In this document: piece by piece, positions 11,734-22,090 of the stretch | Position numbering within the stretch: the first letter of the stretch is position 1 | How the letters are laid out: every line of letters starts with the position of its first letter | From: Rhizopus sp. PT2906 | Taxonomy: Eukaryota > Mucoromycota > Mucoromycetes > Mucorales > Rhizopodaceae | Length of the DNA: 64,000 nt | Assembly: GCA_025529335.1 (NCBI GenBank) | Contig: JAMYHX010000139.1 | Coordinates: 23,097 to 87,096, forward strand | Reading direction: 5' to 3' | Position numbers and translations under genes: made by a program | The notes under the pieces: generated by a model | Told to the model about the DNA's origin: nothing | What the model saw: the letters and a program-made list of their open reading frames with translations, nothing else | The model's database searches: none

Positions 11734-12543
11734 TTGCTTCGTGTTTACGTATATTTAGCGTAAGAAATAAAGTGGTTAGAGATACATTAAAATAAAGACT
11801 ACACAAATACACAGACAGGCTGTTGATCAAATATCTCTAGCAAAAAGAGAAAATCATTCACATTTTATTTATTAAAGCTTTCTCGTGCATTTGTTATTCC
11901 TCCAAGTAACCTCCCCTTTTTTTTCAATTCCTTTGTTGTAGCACTCCTTTCAAGCGCTTCGCCTTGGTTTACATTTCTCAAAGTAGATGCATACAAATAT
12001 GAGTTTCTCACTGGTATGACCCTCTTTATTCAGTATGTCTGAATATCGCGACGCAATGCAGCCAAAGTAGGTCAAAACTCAGCAAATGAATCACAGCTGA
12101 TGGTTTCTGAAGTGACAGGGTAAATATTATGAACACTTGGCATTATATATATACATGTATATATATTACATATTCGCAAGCATGATTTTATATAGTCCAT
12201 CAATTGTAGAACAAAGGGTCCACATTTGACTTTAATGTAACCTCTGAGCTCTCTATTGATATAGTTCTCAAAGGCATTTGCTTGGAAAAAGACTTGGTGA
12301 TAAAGGTAATCTTACTCTATCTTTTATTGAAAAAGCATAGCCAACTGAACTCATGATTCAGCCCACTAACCTTAATAGACAACAATAGAATCAGGCATGA
12401 TACAATACTCTATTTTATTCGGAAGCTTTGTTCAATATGATTAAAGGACCTTGAGATCCTCTTAGTGACGGCTTATTAATGGATACTGCTCTAAAATTTT
12501 TTGGTTCCTAGCTTATAAAGCCACATTTCTTTTTCTTTTTCTT

Positions 12544-12545
<2 letters not shown>

Positions 12546-12596
<51 letters not shown>
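12546..12596. repeat. homopolymer T tract, 51 nt
   Basis: An uninterrupted run of T preceded by TTTC repeats. Such tracts can exclude nucleosomes or be the A tail of a retroposed copy on the other strand. No retroelement was recognised next to it. Confidence 0.9.
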
Positions 12597-12597
<1 letters not shown>

Positions 12598-12947
12598 GTC
12601 TTTATGATATAGAAGGTAAATATACAAGACATTATTATGTAATGGGAAAAGCTGCTTGATCAAAAGATGAAGCTTTTAATATGGAGATTTGCGATGAATG
12701 CTTATACACTTCTGATTTGCTAACTGAAGAAACAAAAAAAGCAGCTCTTCTATTTTTTACATTTTATTTCTCGGTTATTAACACTTTATTCTTTAGGGCT
12801 GTTTTCTAATTTATTACGTATGTTTGATAAATAAAGTTGCTCATTGAACATAAAAAGCAAAGTCTCTTTGTGTTGTTTAAAAAAAAAAGCTTATTTTGTG
12901 TTGCCAAAGGTCAGGACATTTGACGTAATGGGCATTGGTTGATCTAC

Positions 12948-12955
12948 TATATAAA
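12948..12955 (+). promoter_or_regulatory. TATA box of the RhoGAP gene
   Basis: TATATAAA lies 68 bases before the chosen ATG at 13016, followed by a T-rich leader. This supports 13016 over an upstream in-frame ATG at 12935, which would lie upstream of the TATA box. Confidence 0.5.
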
Positions 12956-13015
12956 GGATTTACGTCTTTTTTTTTTTTTTTTTTTATTATTATTACTAAA
13001 TCATTTGCTATCTCA

Positions 13016-14837
13016 ATGTATCGTACTAATAGTAATCCTAGTCGTCCACAAAGACGTCGATCCTTTAAAGGATGGTTAAAACGAATGACTCTTCCAAACA
13101 ATCAGCGAAGAATTGAACCACAAGTGAAAGGTTTGACAGAATCAAAGAATTACAAGGCAAACTTTGACATGTATTCTTTACAGAGGGTGTCTTTGGTGTC
13201 CCATTAAATACCTCTATCGAATATGCCAAGACGACAGTTGGATATATCGATGAGGATGGCGTAAAACATTCTAAAGCAGGATCAATACCTATTGTTGTTG
13301 CAAAATGCGGATCCTTTTTGAAAAAGAATGGTAAAACAAAAAGATTTATCTATTTACATATACTCACATCAAACTCAGGATTGGAGACTGAAGGTATCTT
13401 TCGTGTATCAGGAAATATGAAGCGAGTGAACGCATTAGAATTTCAATTTGATCAAGGTGCTAGTCATTATGGGTTAGACTTTAATTGGAATGGCTACACT
13501 GTACATGATGCAGCAAACTTGTTAACACGTTACTTGAACAAATTGCCTGAACCAGTAATTCCTACCGAATATTATATCGCCTTCCGTGATGTCATGAGTA
13601 AAGAAGCTAAAGAAAGTTTATTTATAGAATATGTGTATTCACATACATACTTTGCTTTGTAGATAATAATGTGTGCCATACTACAGAAGAAAGAATTGAT
13701 GCCTTTCAAGCCTTAATCCAAGCCTTACCTTCACCTCATCGACATCTCTTACTTTACTTATTGGATACCCTGAGTCTATTCGCTGCTAATGCTTCACAAA
13801 CCAAGATGACCACTTCTAATCTAGCTGCTGTATTCTGCCCAGGTATCCTGAGGCACCCTGATTATAACACGCCCATACAATACAAGATATCACAGTGCGT
13901 CATTGAATTTCTGATTGAATTCCAGTCCTTGTTCACTATTCAGCTGTTAGACAAAAAGAAAAGGATGTCGACAGCATCTAGCGAAGAAGTTCCCTGGCTA
14001 GTACCATCTATGCATCAGCCTACACCTCCTCTTCCCTTGCGTGTGGTCAATGGCTCAGTCCATAGCGAATCTTCAGAAGAAAGTCCAACGGCCTTGGTGA
14101 GCTCTCCTACAGGGATCAACAGCAAGCAAACGACAACAACGTCAAGAGAAATCAATCAGCCTTTTAAACAAAAACTCAAAGATACTGTTAGCCCATGGAT
14201 AGGTAAGATATATATATATATATAAAGTGAATATTACATAAAGCTTATCCTGTTTGTTTCCTGTAAAGCTAGAATGGCAGGTTTACTCGTTTGTGGACCG
14301 GCTGCGTTCCTTCTAGTAGGGGTTGCTAGTTATGAAGCATATCTTGCCTTGACACTTCACAAATTAACCGAGCCCCTTATCTTCTTTGCCGGATTAGCCT
14401 CTTATTGTACTTTACTTATCATCGGCTTGTTCGGAAGTATAAGTCTAGACGATCCAGCTTCAGAAGAAGCTATGCGCCAGGACCAAGCCCTTATGTCCGA
14501 GTGGCGAGATCTTTTGACGCGATCTTGGAAGACAGAAAAGGAAGATGAATGCTGTTCGATCATGAGTCAATCCAGTCGATTTAATGAGGAAGAAGAGCAA
14601 TCTAGTGAAGAAGAAGAGGAGGAGGAGATGGAAGAAAGTGACTTGGGATTCGATCCTGCCACGTTAGAAATGTACTTGTCTCAGTATGATCAAATTAAAA
14701 AAGATGCGGAACTGGCTAAAAAGCTGCAATCTGAGGAGCAAAAAGCAAGAGATGTACATAATCCTTTTGTTAATGAGAAACAAGTATCCAATGACAAAGA
14801 AGTATGGAAAATCAAAACATTCTCCAAGGAAACTTGA
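13016..14837 (+). CDS. RhoGAP protein with a C-terminal membrane hairpin
   Basis: Stimulates GTP hydrolysis on Rho-family GTPases (family knowledge). Five exons (13016-13130, 13184-13330, 13379-13597, 13663-14202, 14269-14837) encode 529 residues with matching phases. The RhoGAP domain (about residues 38-300) has GVFGVPL, the arginine finger in TEGIFRVSG, the helix DAANLLTRYLNKLPEP, and NLAAVFCPGILR. The fourth exon ends in a Ser-rich linker. The last exon opens with two hydrophobic stretches (AGLLVCGPAAFLLVGVAS and IFFAGLASYCTLLIIGLFG) that look like a transmembrane hairpin. A very acidic Glu run and a Lys/Glu coiled tail follow. The target GTPase and membrane are not known. Confidence 0.82.
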
Positions 14838-15507
14838 TTCAAAATATATTCTATTCTTAATAAAGTTATATGCTATATATATATATATATATATGTCTCC
14901 TGTATCCAAGGGGAGAACTATATAGAAAGAGAGGATATGCATCTGTTCTATTTACTATTTTAGAACGTCGATCACCGTTTCTTCTTTAAACACTCCTTTA
15001 ATATTAGCTCGGCTTCTACCTCCTTTTTTTTCTTTCTTTCTTTCTTTTCTTTATACACTTTTATTCCAATTGTATCAGATAAAAAAAGGAGAGAGGGGAT
15101 GATCTGAATGGCAAAAAACTAAGAAGAAGGGGGGAAGATTGGCAACTTTTCTTTAAATAGGACAGACTGGACCTTGAAAGAAAGTCCAGATTTTCAGTTG
15201 TCATTCAAATAGAAAGTTGATCCCTCTATAATCTCTTAAAATGGCTTATTTGAAAAAGAAAGGACAGGCCATAAAAATAAAGGAGTACATGATGGCAAGT
15301 AGAAGTTATTTATTTTAGTCTAAAGTAAAAGAAATCTGCATCAAATACATTAGATGATACATCTCTTGTTAGTCTCTCTTTCGTTGGTGCCTGAAAAAAG
15401 AAAAAGCAGTAATACCAACCTTTTTCCTTCTTGCTTATATAAAAAGGGTTAACTCAATTTATTTCTTTCTTTTTCTTTTCTCCTTTACTTTTATCAACAT
15501 AAAGAAA
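14838..15507. other. intergenic region with TA repeats
   Basis: Contains a (TA)n run at about 14875-14893 and pyrimidine-rich stretches. No gene was recognised. A TATA box near its end serves the next gene. Confidence 0.5.
15436..15445 (+). promoter_or_regulatory. TATA box of the Ser/Ala-rich secreted protein
   Basis: TATATAAAAA lies 72 bases before the ATG at 15508, followed by a pyrimidine-rich leader typical of strongly expressed fungal genes. Confidence 0.5.
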
Positions 15508-16136
15508 ATGAAATCCCAAACTTTTGCATTAGTCCTTGTCCTTTTAGCCATCATGACCCGTGATGTCGCATTCGCGCAAAACAGTATGTGAAAAGTGATA
15601 TATGACATATAAACATTTAATGAACTATGATTATTATCAACAGATGAATCTTCTTCTGTCAGTGCAACTGCCGAACCTGCTGGTAGCACGTCTATTGATT
15701 TGGCTGTTTCTGGTGCCTCGGCTACGGCTGATGCAGCCAGCGCCACGCCAACCTCAGCTGCTTCTATTTCAGCTCCTGCCAGTGCCTCTGTTTCTTCACC
15801 AAACAGTTTAGCCTCAGGTATCTCAGCCGCTTCATCCGGTATTAGCTCTGCATCATCCTTCATCAGCGCTGCTTCTTCTTTGGCTTCTAGTGGTAAGTGA
15901 CGCATTATAAATTTATCTGCAGCGCATGTCTAATTATATTATGTACTGAAGCATCCGTTGCTCCGTCTGTATCATCTGCAGCTGCACCTGCCTCTTCTTT
16001 ATCTTCCGCTGCACCTGCTTCTTCTTCTTCTCCTGCCAGACCCTATGCTGGTCCTAGCACTGTCAGTTCATCCACTCATATTCAAGTCCCTTTTATTATG
16101 ATTGGTCTTGCCAGTTTCTTTTTTGCATTGATCTAA
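15508..16136 (+). CDS. Ser/Ala-rich secreted protein, probable GPI anchor
   Basis: Three exons (15508-15583, 15644-15892, 15952-16136) give 169 residues. The N-terminus is a signal peptide (LVLVLLAI core, likely cleavage after AFA). The body is almost entirely Ser, Ala, Thr and Pro, a good substrate for O-mannosylation. The C-terminus ends in a hydrophobic segment (FIMIGLASFFFALI), as in GPI-anchored wall or membrane proteins. No enzymatic domain is present. It is probably a cell-surface structural mannoprotein; the exact role is unknown. Confidence 0.7.
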
Positions 16137-16516
16137 AACACACGCCATGTATTCTTTCAAATCATTTCTACTATAAATAATAAAGAAGTCCCATTTTTAT
16201 TTATATTTATATCAAATTCAAAGCAGCCTTTTTTTTAATTTCGAAACCAAGGATCAACAAATAAAATGCATCTGAAAAATGTCTACACATAAGCGCAGAT
16301 CTTTACGTTTAGCTCTATTGCACCTTTCGATAAGGCCTGATTTGCTTTACACCCCTTTTTTTCAAGAGCAAGACAACAACGACGACTCCTATGTCTTTTT
16401 GCATCCCCCCTTTTCTCCTTTTTTTAAAAAACAAGTATTTCTATTGACTTTATAACCTATTTCTTCTTCTTCTTTTCATCTATTCATATACTTGTTAATC
16501 CACAATCATCTAATAA
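16137..16516. other. intergenic region between two secreted-protein genes
   Basis: About 380 bases, T-rich, with CT-rich stretches just before the next ATG. No other element was recognised. Confidence 0.5.
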
Positions 16517-17170
16517 ATGAAGTTTATTTATCTTGCTTCCTTCGTCTATGCTGCAGTTGTAGCCACTGCTCAATTGACTGCACCAACAAGAAATTATAAT
16601 GTAACAAGTCCGGTTACAAATGGCCCTTATGTTGTCGGTCAAATCCTTCCTTGTACTTATCGTCTGTTTTCAGATGTTGATACTTCAGGTAATAGTAAAC
16701 ATATCTTTCAAAAGGAAGAGATCATACTAACTCATCTCTTTGTAGCACTCAACCTTGAAATTGATTTAGAAGCTGCTCCTCAAGGAGTATCACCACAGGG
16801 AACAAACACAACGACACTGCCTATTGCAGTTTCCGCTGATGTCTCAAAAACGGATGCATTCATTAAACGTGAGGGTAACTTGACCTACTATGAGCACTCG
16901 ATCAATTTCAATATCCCTCAGACAGTCAAACCAGGCAACTATCATGTTGTCTTCTTTGACAAATCAACCAACACCAAGTTGTCTATTCCTATCGAAATTC
17001 GTCCAGCAGCAAGTTCTACATCTGTTGGCACCAAAGCAACAAGTATCTCCATACCTGGACGCCCTCAATCTTCTGGTTCTATCTTTGCTCAAGGCGCTGC
17101 TTCTTCCATTGAGGCCTCTAAAGTACTGATAGCTTTAATGGCTGTAGCAGGTGTTGCATTCCTCTTGTAA
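16517..17170 (+). CDS. GPI-type secreted protein with Kre9/Knh1-like N-terminal domain
   Basis: Two exons (16517-16688, 16746-17170) give 198 residues. A signal peptide (MKFIYLASFVYAAVVATAQ) leads into a beta-rich domain. VTSPVTNGPYVVGQILPCTY resembles the start of the Ser/Thr-rich GPI-anchored (Kre9/Knh1-like) family, and PGNYHVVFFD its last strand. A Ser/Thr linker and a hydrophobic C-terminus (VLIALMAVAGVAFLL) suggest a GPI signal. It neighbours another GPI-type gene in the same orientation. The role is likely at the cell wall; the specific function is unknown. Confidence 0.65.
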   Translation: MKFIYLASFVYAAVVATAQLTAPTRNYNVTSPVTNGPYVVGQILPCTYRLFSDVDTSGNSKHIFQKEEIILTHLFVALNLEIDLEAAPQGVSPQGTNTTTLPIAVSADVSKTDAFIKREGNLTYYEHSINFNIPQTVKPGNYHVVFFDKSTNTKLSIPIEIRPAASSTSVGTKATSISIPGRPQSSGSIFAQGAASSIEASKVLIALMAVAGVAFLL

Positions 17171-18091
17171 AAACAAAATCTTAATGTCGTTCAACTTTTT
17201 TTTCTTAATGAGTTATTTTAATCATAATAAACCATAAAGTTTTATTTATTTATTTTTTTTTTTCATTGCCACCCTACAAAGTTGACATATTCTCTTTGGC
17301 TCGGGAATATAGGAGCAGTATATGGTCCCCTACTGCTTACTTTAGTGTGCAAGCTTACATAATCACTCTAGTGTCTTGCCACATAGTGGGTTGTCAAACG
17401 AATTGCACAAGAGCAGAATGACGGTCTAAGGATAGATACGTTTGCCGAACAACACGGACAACAAGTTGAAGGAGGTATTAGCTGTGGAAGAACAATTCTC
17501 CGGTACGATCCACCGTTGGTAATGGAATACTTTGTGTTCCTGAGCTCATTGTGGTTGCAGTACCTGAATATGATCCATTCCGCGATCATCTCAGTTGACT
17601 GAGTCATCCATTCTTACGAGTCCAGCTTGGCCAACCACGGCGTGATACAACAGTTTTTCAAGGCTAGAAAACGAACAAGAAACAAGTTACCGACATTGAG
17701 GAAATCCTTCGAGGACTATTATTACAAACCAGGTGATCAGCAGGTCAGGAGATGCTACGGTTGTAGATACGGTTTTCAGAAACGTTACAAAGAAGATAAA
17801 CATATTCTCTGTCGTCTTTTCGGCAACATTGCTAATTATCATCTTCTCGCTCTCTTTCTTTCCTTTTTTTTAGGTCCTTCTTTTAATTTATTCGAGAACT
17901 TGAAAAGATGATTACCGCTGTCCATATTTGCTAATAGTGGAATATATTCATGATATAGAGCACAATAAGTTCAATCAACAAACAAAAGCTGGTTTATCTT
18001 GTGCACATGAAACTTACCAAGAAGAGACTGATGGCGGTTTCCAATCGATAGACAATATATTGTATTTATGTTTAATTAAAGTATAAGTAAA
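17171..18091. other. intergenic flank of the transposon island
   Basis: No supported gene. A frame at about 17390-17595 (+) has protein-like codon use (QEQNDGLRIDTFAEQHGQQ) but no start, partner exon or recognised family, so it may be a decayed fragment. The Helitron 3' end lies at the right limit. Confidence 0.4.
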
Positions 18092-20195
18092 CTAGCCGCT
18101 TCCAACTCGCTACGCTTGTTTTTGCGCGTCGTCGTGTTGTTACAAGCTTCAGGGGATTCGCCCTTTGTGATAAGTAAGGGCAAATGCTGAATGAGATGTA
18201 GAAAGGTTATCGCATTTATAGATGCATAATTTTATTTAATGGTTGATAATGTAATTTTGTAGACCTGGTTTGTGTGTTGTAAAAGTCAATAAAAATAAAA
18301 GCCTGTGTGTTTATAGTCTTTGTAAGACTTGAGGCTCGTAGCAAAAGTGTTTAAAAGGTAAAGTTATAATAAAGGCTCGATGTGTGACCACCAGATCGTG
18401 TAAAGTTGATCAGACTGAGTTGTACAAAGTAAAAAGAATAATAAAGAAGATAGAAAGGTTCCTGAATACACTTGATTGGATTATTCAAAAGTAAATAAAA
18501 GGTAAAAAGAAAAGGTTGTGACTCAAACCGTAAGTGATTTATTGAATGATTATTTGAAAAATGAAAAGGACAATGCCTTTTATACTTGTTAAAAAGTGAT
18601 TAAGATTTTGATATATAAAGTTTCAATAAATAAGGTTAGGATTTTAATGTCTTAACCTTATTCATATTGCTTTTGAACTGTGTTACCACATAGCTAGAAG
18701 AAAGTGACATAAGCATAGTTGAGCATAATGCATATACTATTTCAGCAAAAGCTTTGGATAAACAACATTGTTGATTGTATTTATATTCTCTGGTAAAAGG
18801 ATTCGTATGCCAGAAAGAGAGAAGTGACTCTTGATAGAGCGACATATAGCTGACCATGCATAAATAATGGGCTTCTGAGGTCGATGACTACATACTTTAA
18901 TGAATGTTCTTAAGGTTTGTTGATTGTCATAGCGAAACACAGTCTGACAGGAAATTGTTTTCTTGTTAGGATGAATGGCATATCGCCTTCTTGTGATGAA
19001 GGAGTGAATCTTGGAATGATTTCAATCAGGGCATCGGGTTTGTGCACTAAGCGGGCACGGAGCAGATATTGACCAGTATGCACCACGATTAACCGGGTTC
19101 CATTATAAAGACCTCTTGCTGGGTCAATGTTTCGTAAAAGCATAACTGGTGCACCAACCTTTAGCTCCAGTTGTGAAGGAGGCAGACCGGATGGATTAAG
19201 GCTCTGAAGATGCTCTGCAGGGGTGGCGTGCAAGCCATCAGCATTGTTGATGTCAGCAGAATCAGTTGACAAAAGCGTAACTTTCTCACCAGGCATCTTT
19301 TCAAGCACAGCCATGTTGATGGTATTCACCGTATCATTACGACTAGCTAAGATTGCCCTTTCACCAAAGTACACTTGACTACTCAAATTAGGTCTTCGAA
19401 TATCTTGATCTCTGTATATTCTACTGATGTATTCGACTAATTGAGTGGTCTGGCGAATGAAGGAAGGAAGGACGATATTGCCTTGAAGGCTACTGTTGTA
19501 GGACATGTCTTCTAGAAACCTTGCAAAGGCAATGCCGTTTTCGTTCTGGAGATTTGTTAAACGCATGTTGTGGGTGAGTCTGAATAAGTGCAGGCTTGGC
19601 CAAAGAAATGATTGTCTGACAGAGGCACTGACAGTGTCAGCTCTGTTACCCCTTCAGACCACAGGAGGAATCTGCACAAAGTCACCACCCAGAACAACTG
19701 GCTTACCACCAAACAAATACAGCTCTTCGGGATTGCCACAGATGTCTTGAAAGGTACGATGGGCAGCTTCAAAACAATATTTATGCTGCATCGGTACTTC
19801 ATCCCAAATCATCAACTTTGCTCTCTGCATGAGTCCAACAAGATCGCTATCCTTTCGGATGTTGCAGGTGGAGCATTCGTCTACAGACAGAGGAATCTTG
19901 AGCAATGAATGCGATGTTTAGCCATCCGGAAGGAGAAGTGCAGCAATCCCAGAGGAGGCAACGCAAAAGACGGTTTTATTTTTACTCTTGTAATAGTTAC
20001 AAAGATTGTTGTAAACGAATGTTTTGCCTGTACCGGTGAGGCATTGCAGGAAGGATTGGCTGTTTCTAGGATCAGACTCAATCTTGTGGACGATGGTATC
20101 AAAGGCATCCTTCTGTTGTTGGTTAAGTTGGTCATGCATTCTGTTGAAGTCGGTCAAGGCCTGAATAGGATCAAAATCCAAAGCTCTTCTAATGA
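18092..20195 (-). mobile_element. decayed Helitron, 5'-truncated
   Basis: On the minus strand this stretch holds a broken Pif1-type helicase and, about 640 bases past it, a Helitron-like 3' terminus. That terminus is a GC-rich short hairpin region (GCGCAAAAACAAGCG, TAGCGAG) followed by GGCTAG and a T at 18091. Helitrons end in CTRR and insert between A and T. The Rep nuclease half is absent. The upstream side stops at about 20195-20215, where a Tc1-like fragment in the opposite orientation begins. The 3' end assignment is by pattern only. Confidence 0.65.
18730..20193 (-). pseudogene. Helitron Pif1-like helicase pseudogene
   Basis: SF1B helicase motifs appear in order: LTGTGKTFVYNN (I), CVASSGIAALLLPDG (Ia), LMIWDEVPMQH (II), VVLGGDFVQIPPVV (III), GERAILASRND (IV), GAPVMLLRNIDPARGLYNG (V), HGQLYVALSRVTS (VI). 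Two nonsense codons interrupt one frame. TAA follows LLLPDG and TGA follows IPPVV; both sit where an Arg CGA would fit. Frame slips occur near 18900 and after motif VI. The N-terminal Rep domain is missing. It is not functional. Confidence 0.85.
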
Positions 20196-20204
20196 GAGGA
20201 TCTC

Positions 20205-20739
20205 TCTCTCTTTGCCTACCGAAGCTGTAATCCCTACTGCAAGTACCAGGGCAGTATCACATACTATAATTGGAGCAATCTCGGCCATAGGTGTTATTAA
20301 TATTACTATGAGAGTACCTCTGTTTCCTAAAAAAAATCAAAATCCAAGGTGATAAAAAAAAAGAAAAGCAGCCCCACCCAAAGTCCCACAAGCTAAAGGT
20401 ACAACAACTGGTCACTACCTTAATTTTATCAGGGAGACATTGTATATTATGGATAGATATCCTGAAATGAAAGATTTTTACCTTATCATGGATAATGCCC
20501 CAATCCATTCATCAAATGAAGTAAACCAGATGGTAGAGAATAGAAAAAAGGATTATAAATGCGTATATCATTCTCCTTACTCTCCAGAATTGAATCCAAT
20601 CGAACAATTCTGGACTATAGTTAAGCATAAATTAAAGCGTAATCAGCTTATGGAGTCTGAAACGCTCGCACAAAGAATAACTGAGGCATGTAATCTTGCT
20701 CCTTTATCTCACTTCGTTAACATTATGAAACACTCATAA
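20205..20739 (+). pseudogene. Tc1-like transposase fragment
   Basis: The reading frame contains TIIGAISAIGVI, then a frameshift in an A-rich stretch near 20330-20370. It continues as GTTTGHYLNFIRETLYIMD, LIMDNAPIHSS and SPYSPELNPIEQFW before a stop at 20739. The second catalytic Asp (MDN) and the final Glu (NPIE) are present. The N-terminal helix-turn-helix and first Asp are lost, so it cannot be active. Confidence 0.85.
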
Positions 20740-20861
20740 AATCATTTCGAAAACTGTTTAAACAAAGTCCCTATTTAAATAAAATCTTCCATATTAATTT
20801 TGAAAAGTGTTTAGATTGAGGTTCACAGTGTGCCCCAATTTAATTTCGAAAACCAAGTTAA

Positions 20862-20886
20862 GTTCCATTTGAGAGTGGACGCACTG
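20862..20886 (+). repeat. Tc1-like terminal repeat, right end
   Basis: This 25-bp sequence, GTTCCATTTGAG followed by AGTGGACGCACTG, recurs exactly at 27618-27642 in the same orientation. Both copies have a related TG-CCAATTTA sub-repeat about 35-50 bases inside. That is the arrangement of transposase binding sites at Tc1 ends. Confidence 0.75.
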
Positions 20887-21187
20887 TTATAGTATTATAA
20901 TTCTTTTCTAGTTATGCACCCTTACTAACGTTAATGACAAATAATAGAAGCAATCTCCCACTTTATCAGAGTACACATCAGTAGTAGCAATACTTTAAAG
21001 TAGCAAACAAACAACTCATTGAGAAACATCTAACATCTAAATTTATAAAAAATATATTGATTTTATTTATAATTAACGCATCTCTTTTAGCTTAAAAGTT
21101 GAACACTTTTACTAACAGGAGTAACCACGAGAAGGTAAAGATGCTTCTACTCCCAAAAAGAGTTATGTTTATCCCCTAGATCGATAG
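20887..21187. other. AT-rich spacer
   Basis: About 300 bases between the truncated Tc1 end and the tandem array. Nothing recognised. Confidence 0.5.
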
Positions 21188-21590
21188 CCCTACAGCTAGA
21201 GAAAGAAGGCCCAGTAGAGGAAATACGATACATCTAGGGATCAGGCTATTGCCCTAACGCGCTACGGCTAGGAGAGTAACCCAGGAACATAAGGTGCATC
21301 TAGGTCTCAGACTATTGCTCTATGGCTAGAGAGAGATATATCCAAGTGAAAACGGTACACTAGGGATCACGCGCTTAACTTTTCAAACATAACTAAACTG
21401 TCCTACGGTTAGGAAAGAAGACCCAGTAGAGGAAAATACGATGCATCTAGGGATCAGACAGTTGCTAAATTACCCTACGGCTAGGAGAGTAACCCAAGGA
21501 AACACGATACATCTAAGGACTAGACTATTGTCCTACGGCTAGAGAAAGTGAATCCAAGTGAAAACGGTACACTAGGGATCAGGCAATTTA
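21188..21590. repeat. tandem array with three-monomer higher-order period
   Basis: Six diverged monomers of about 60-84 bases share CTACGGCTAG near the start and a CATCTAGGGATCAG-like core near the end. Approximate monomers are 21188-21251, 21252-21316, 21317-21400, 21401-21464, 21465-21530 and 21531-21590. Monomers 1/4, 2/5 and 3/6 resemble each other more than their neighbours do, giving a period of about 213 bases. Monomer 3 carries an extra stretch absent from monomer 6. No coding frame runs through it. Confidence 0.8.
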
Positions 21591-22090
21591 GACAATGGAA
21601 AGAGAAAAAAAGAGAAATCTTCATCTTTTTAACATCGTCGAACCTAATGAAACTCAGATAAGCAACAAAAGTTTAGCGATCACACAGTGTAATTTTTGAA
21701 ATGCAGCTATTTTTAATTTTTATGATAAGCTGTAATCATCTGTTACTAGGTATTCATATTTATCAACATAATTTACTGTCATAATTGTCATTTCTTGGTA
21801 CTGTTTATTCAGTATAAATACTTCTTGTTTCTTACTAAATAAACGTTTTTCAGCTTTTAATACTTGAAACCTATTTTCTTATTTTGAGAATGTTACACGT
21901 CCCATTGCGCGTAACCATAAGAGCAACACGACTGTTACTAAGAGGGACAGTTTAACGCGAAGACAAATAAATGTCAAAAATTACCATTTTCTTTCTGCTA
22001 TAGCAATATACTATGTTAGAATGAGCTTAGAAAGTCTGAATGATGGTAAGCCATTAATGTCATTTATTAACCAAACTTAATTAACATAAT
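21591..22090. other. AT-rich stretch, no gene
   Basis: 500 bases between the tandem array and the broken gene. No element recognised. Confidence 0.5.

Larger units (their letters stand above)
11734..13015. other. intergenic region with a 51-nt T tract
   Basis: No convincing gene. It contains a pure T run at 12546-12596 and several short AT repeats. A TATA box at its end belongs to the RhoGAP gene. Confidence 0.5.
20196..20886 (+). mobile_element. 5'-truncated Tc1-like element with intact right terminal repeat
   Basis: The C-terminal half of a DDE transposase is followed by about 120 bases of 3' sequence and a terminal repeat at 20862-20886, which ends GAGAGTGGACGCACTG. The left half is missing; the element begins abruptly next to the Helitron helicase. 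It is related to, but clearly diverged from, the two intact transposases at 23097 and 26163. Confidence 0.8.

Noticed and set aside
12935..13015. Upstream in-frame ATG for the RhoGAP protein
   Set aside because: It lies upstream of the TATA box and would translate a poly-Phe run.
17627..17911. 95-codon frame beginning MANHGVIQQFF
   Set aside because: The second half is hydrophobic low complexity. It has no recognised domain or splice logic, so it is not listed as a gene.
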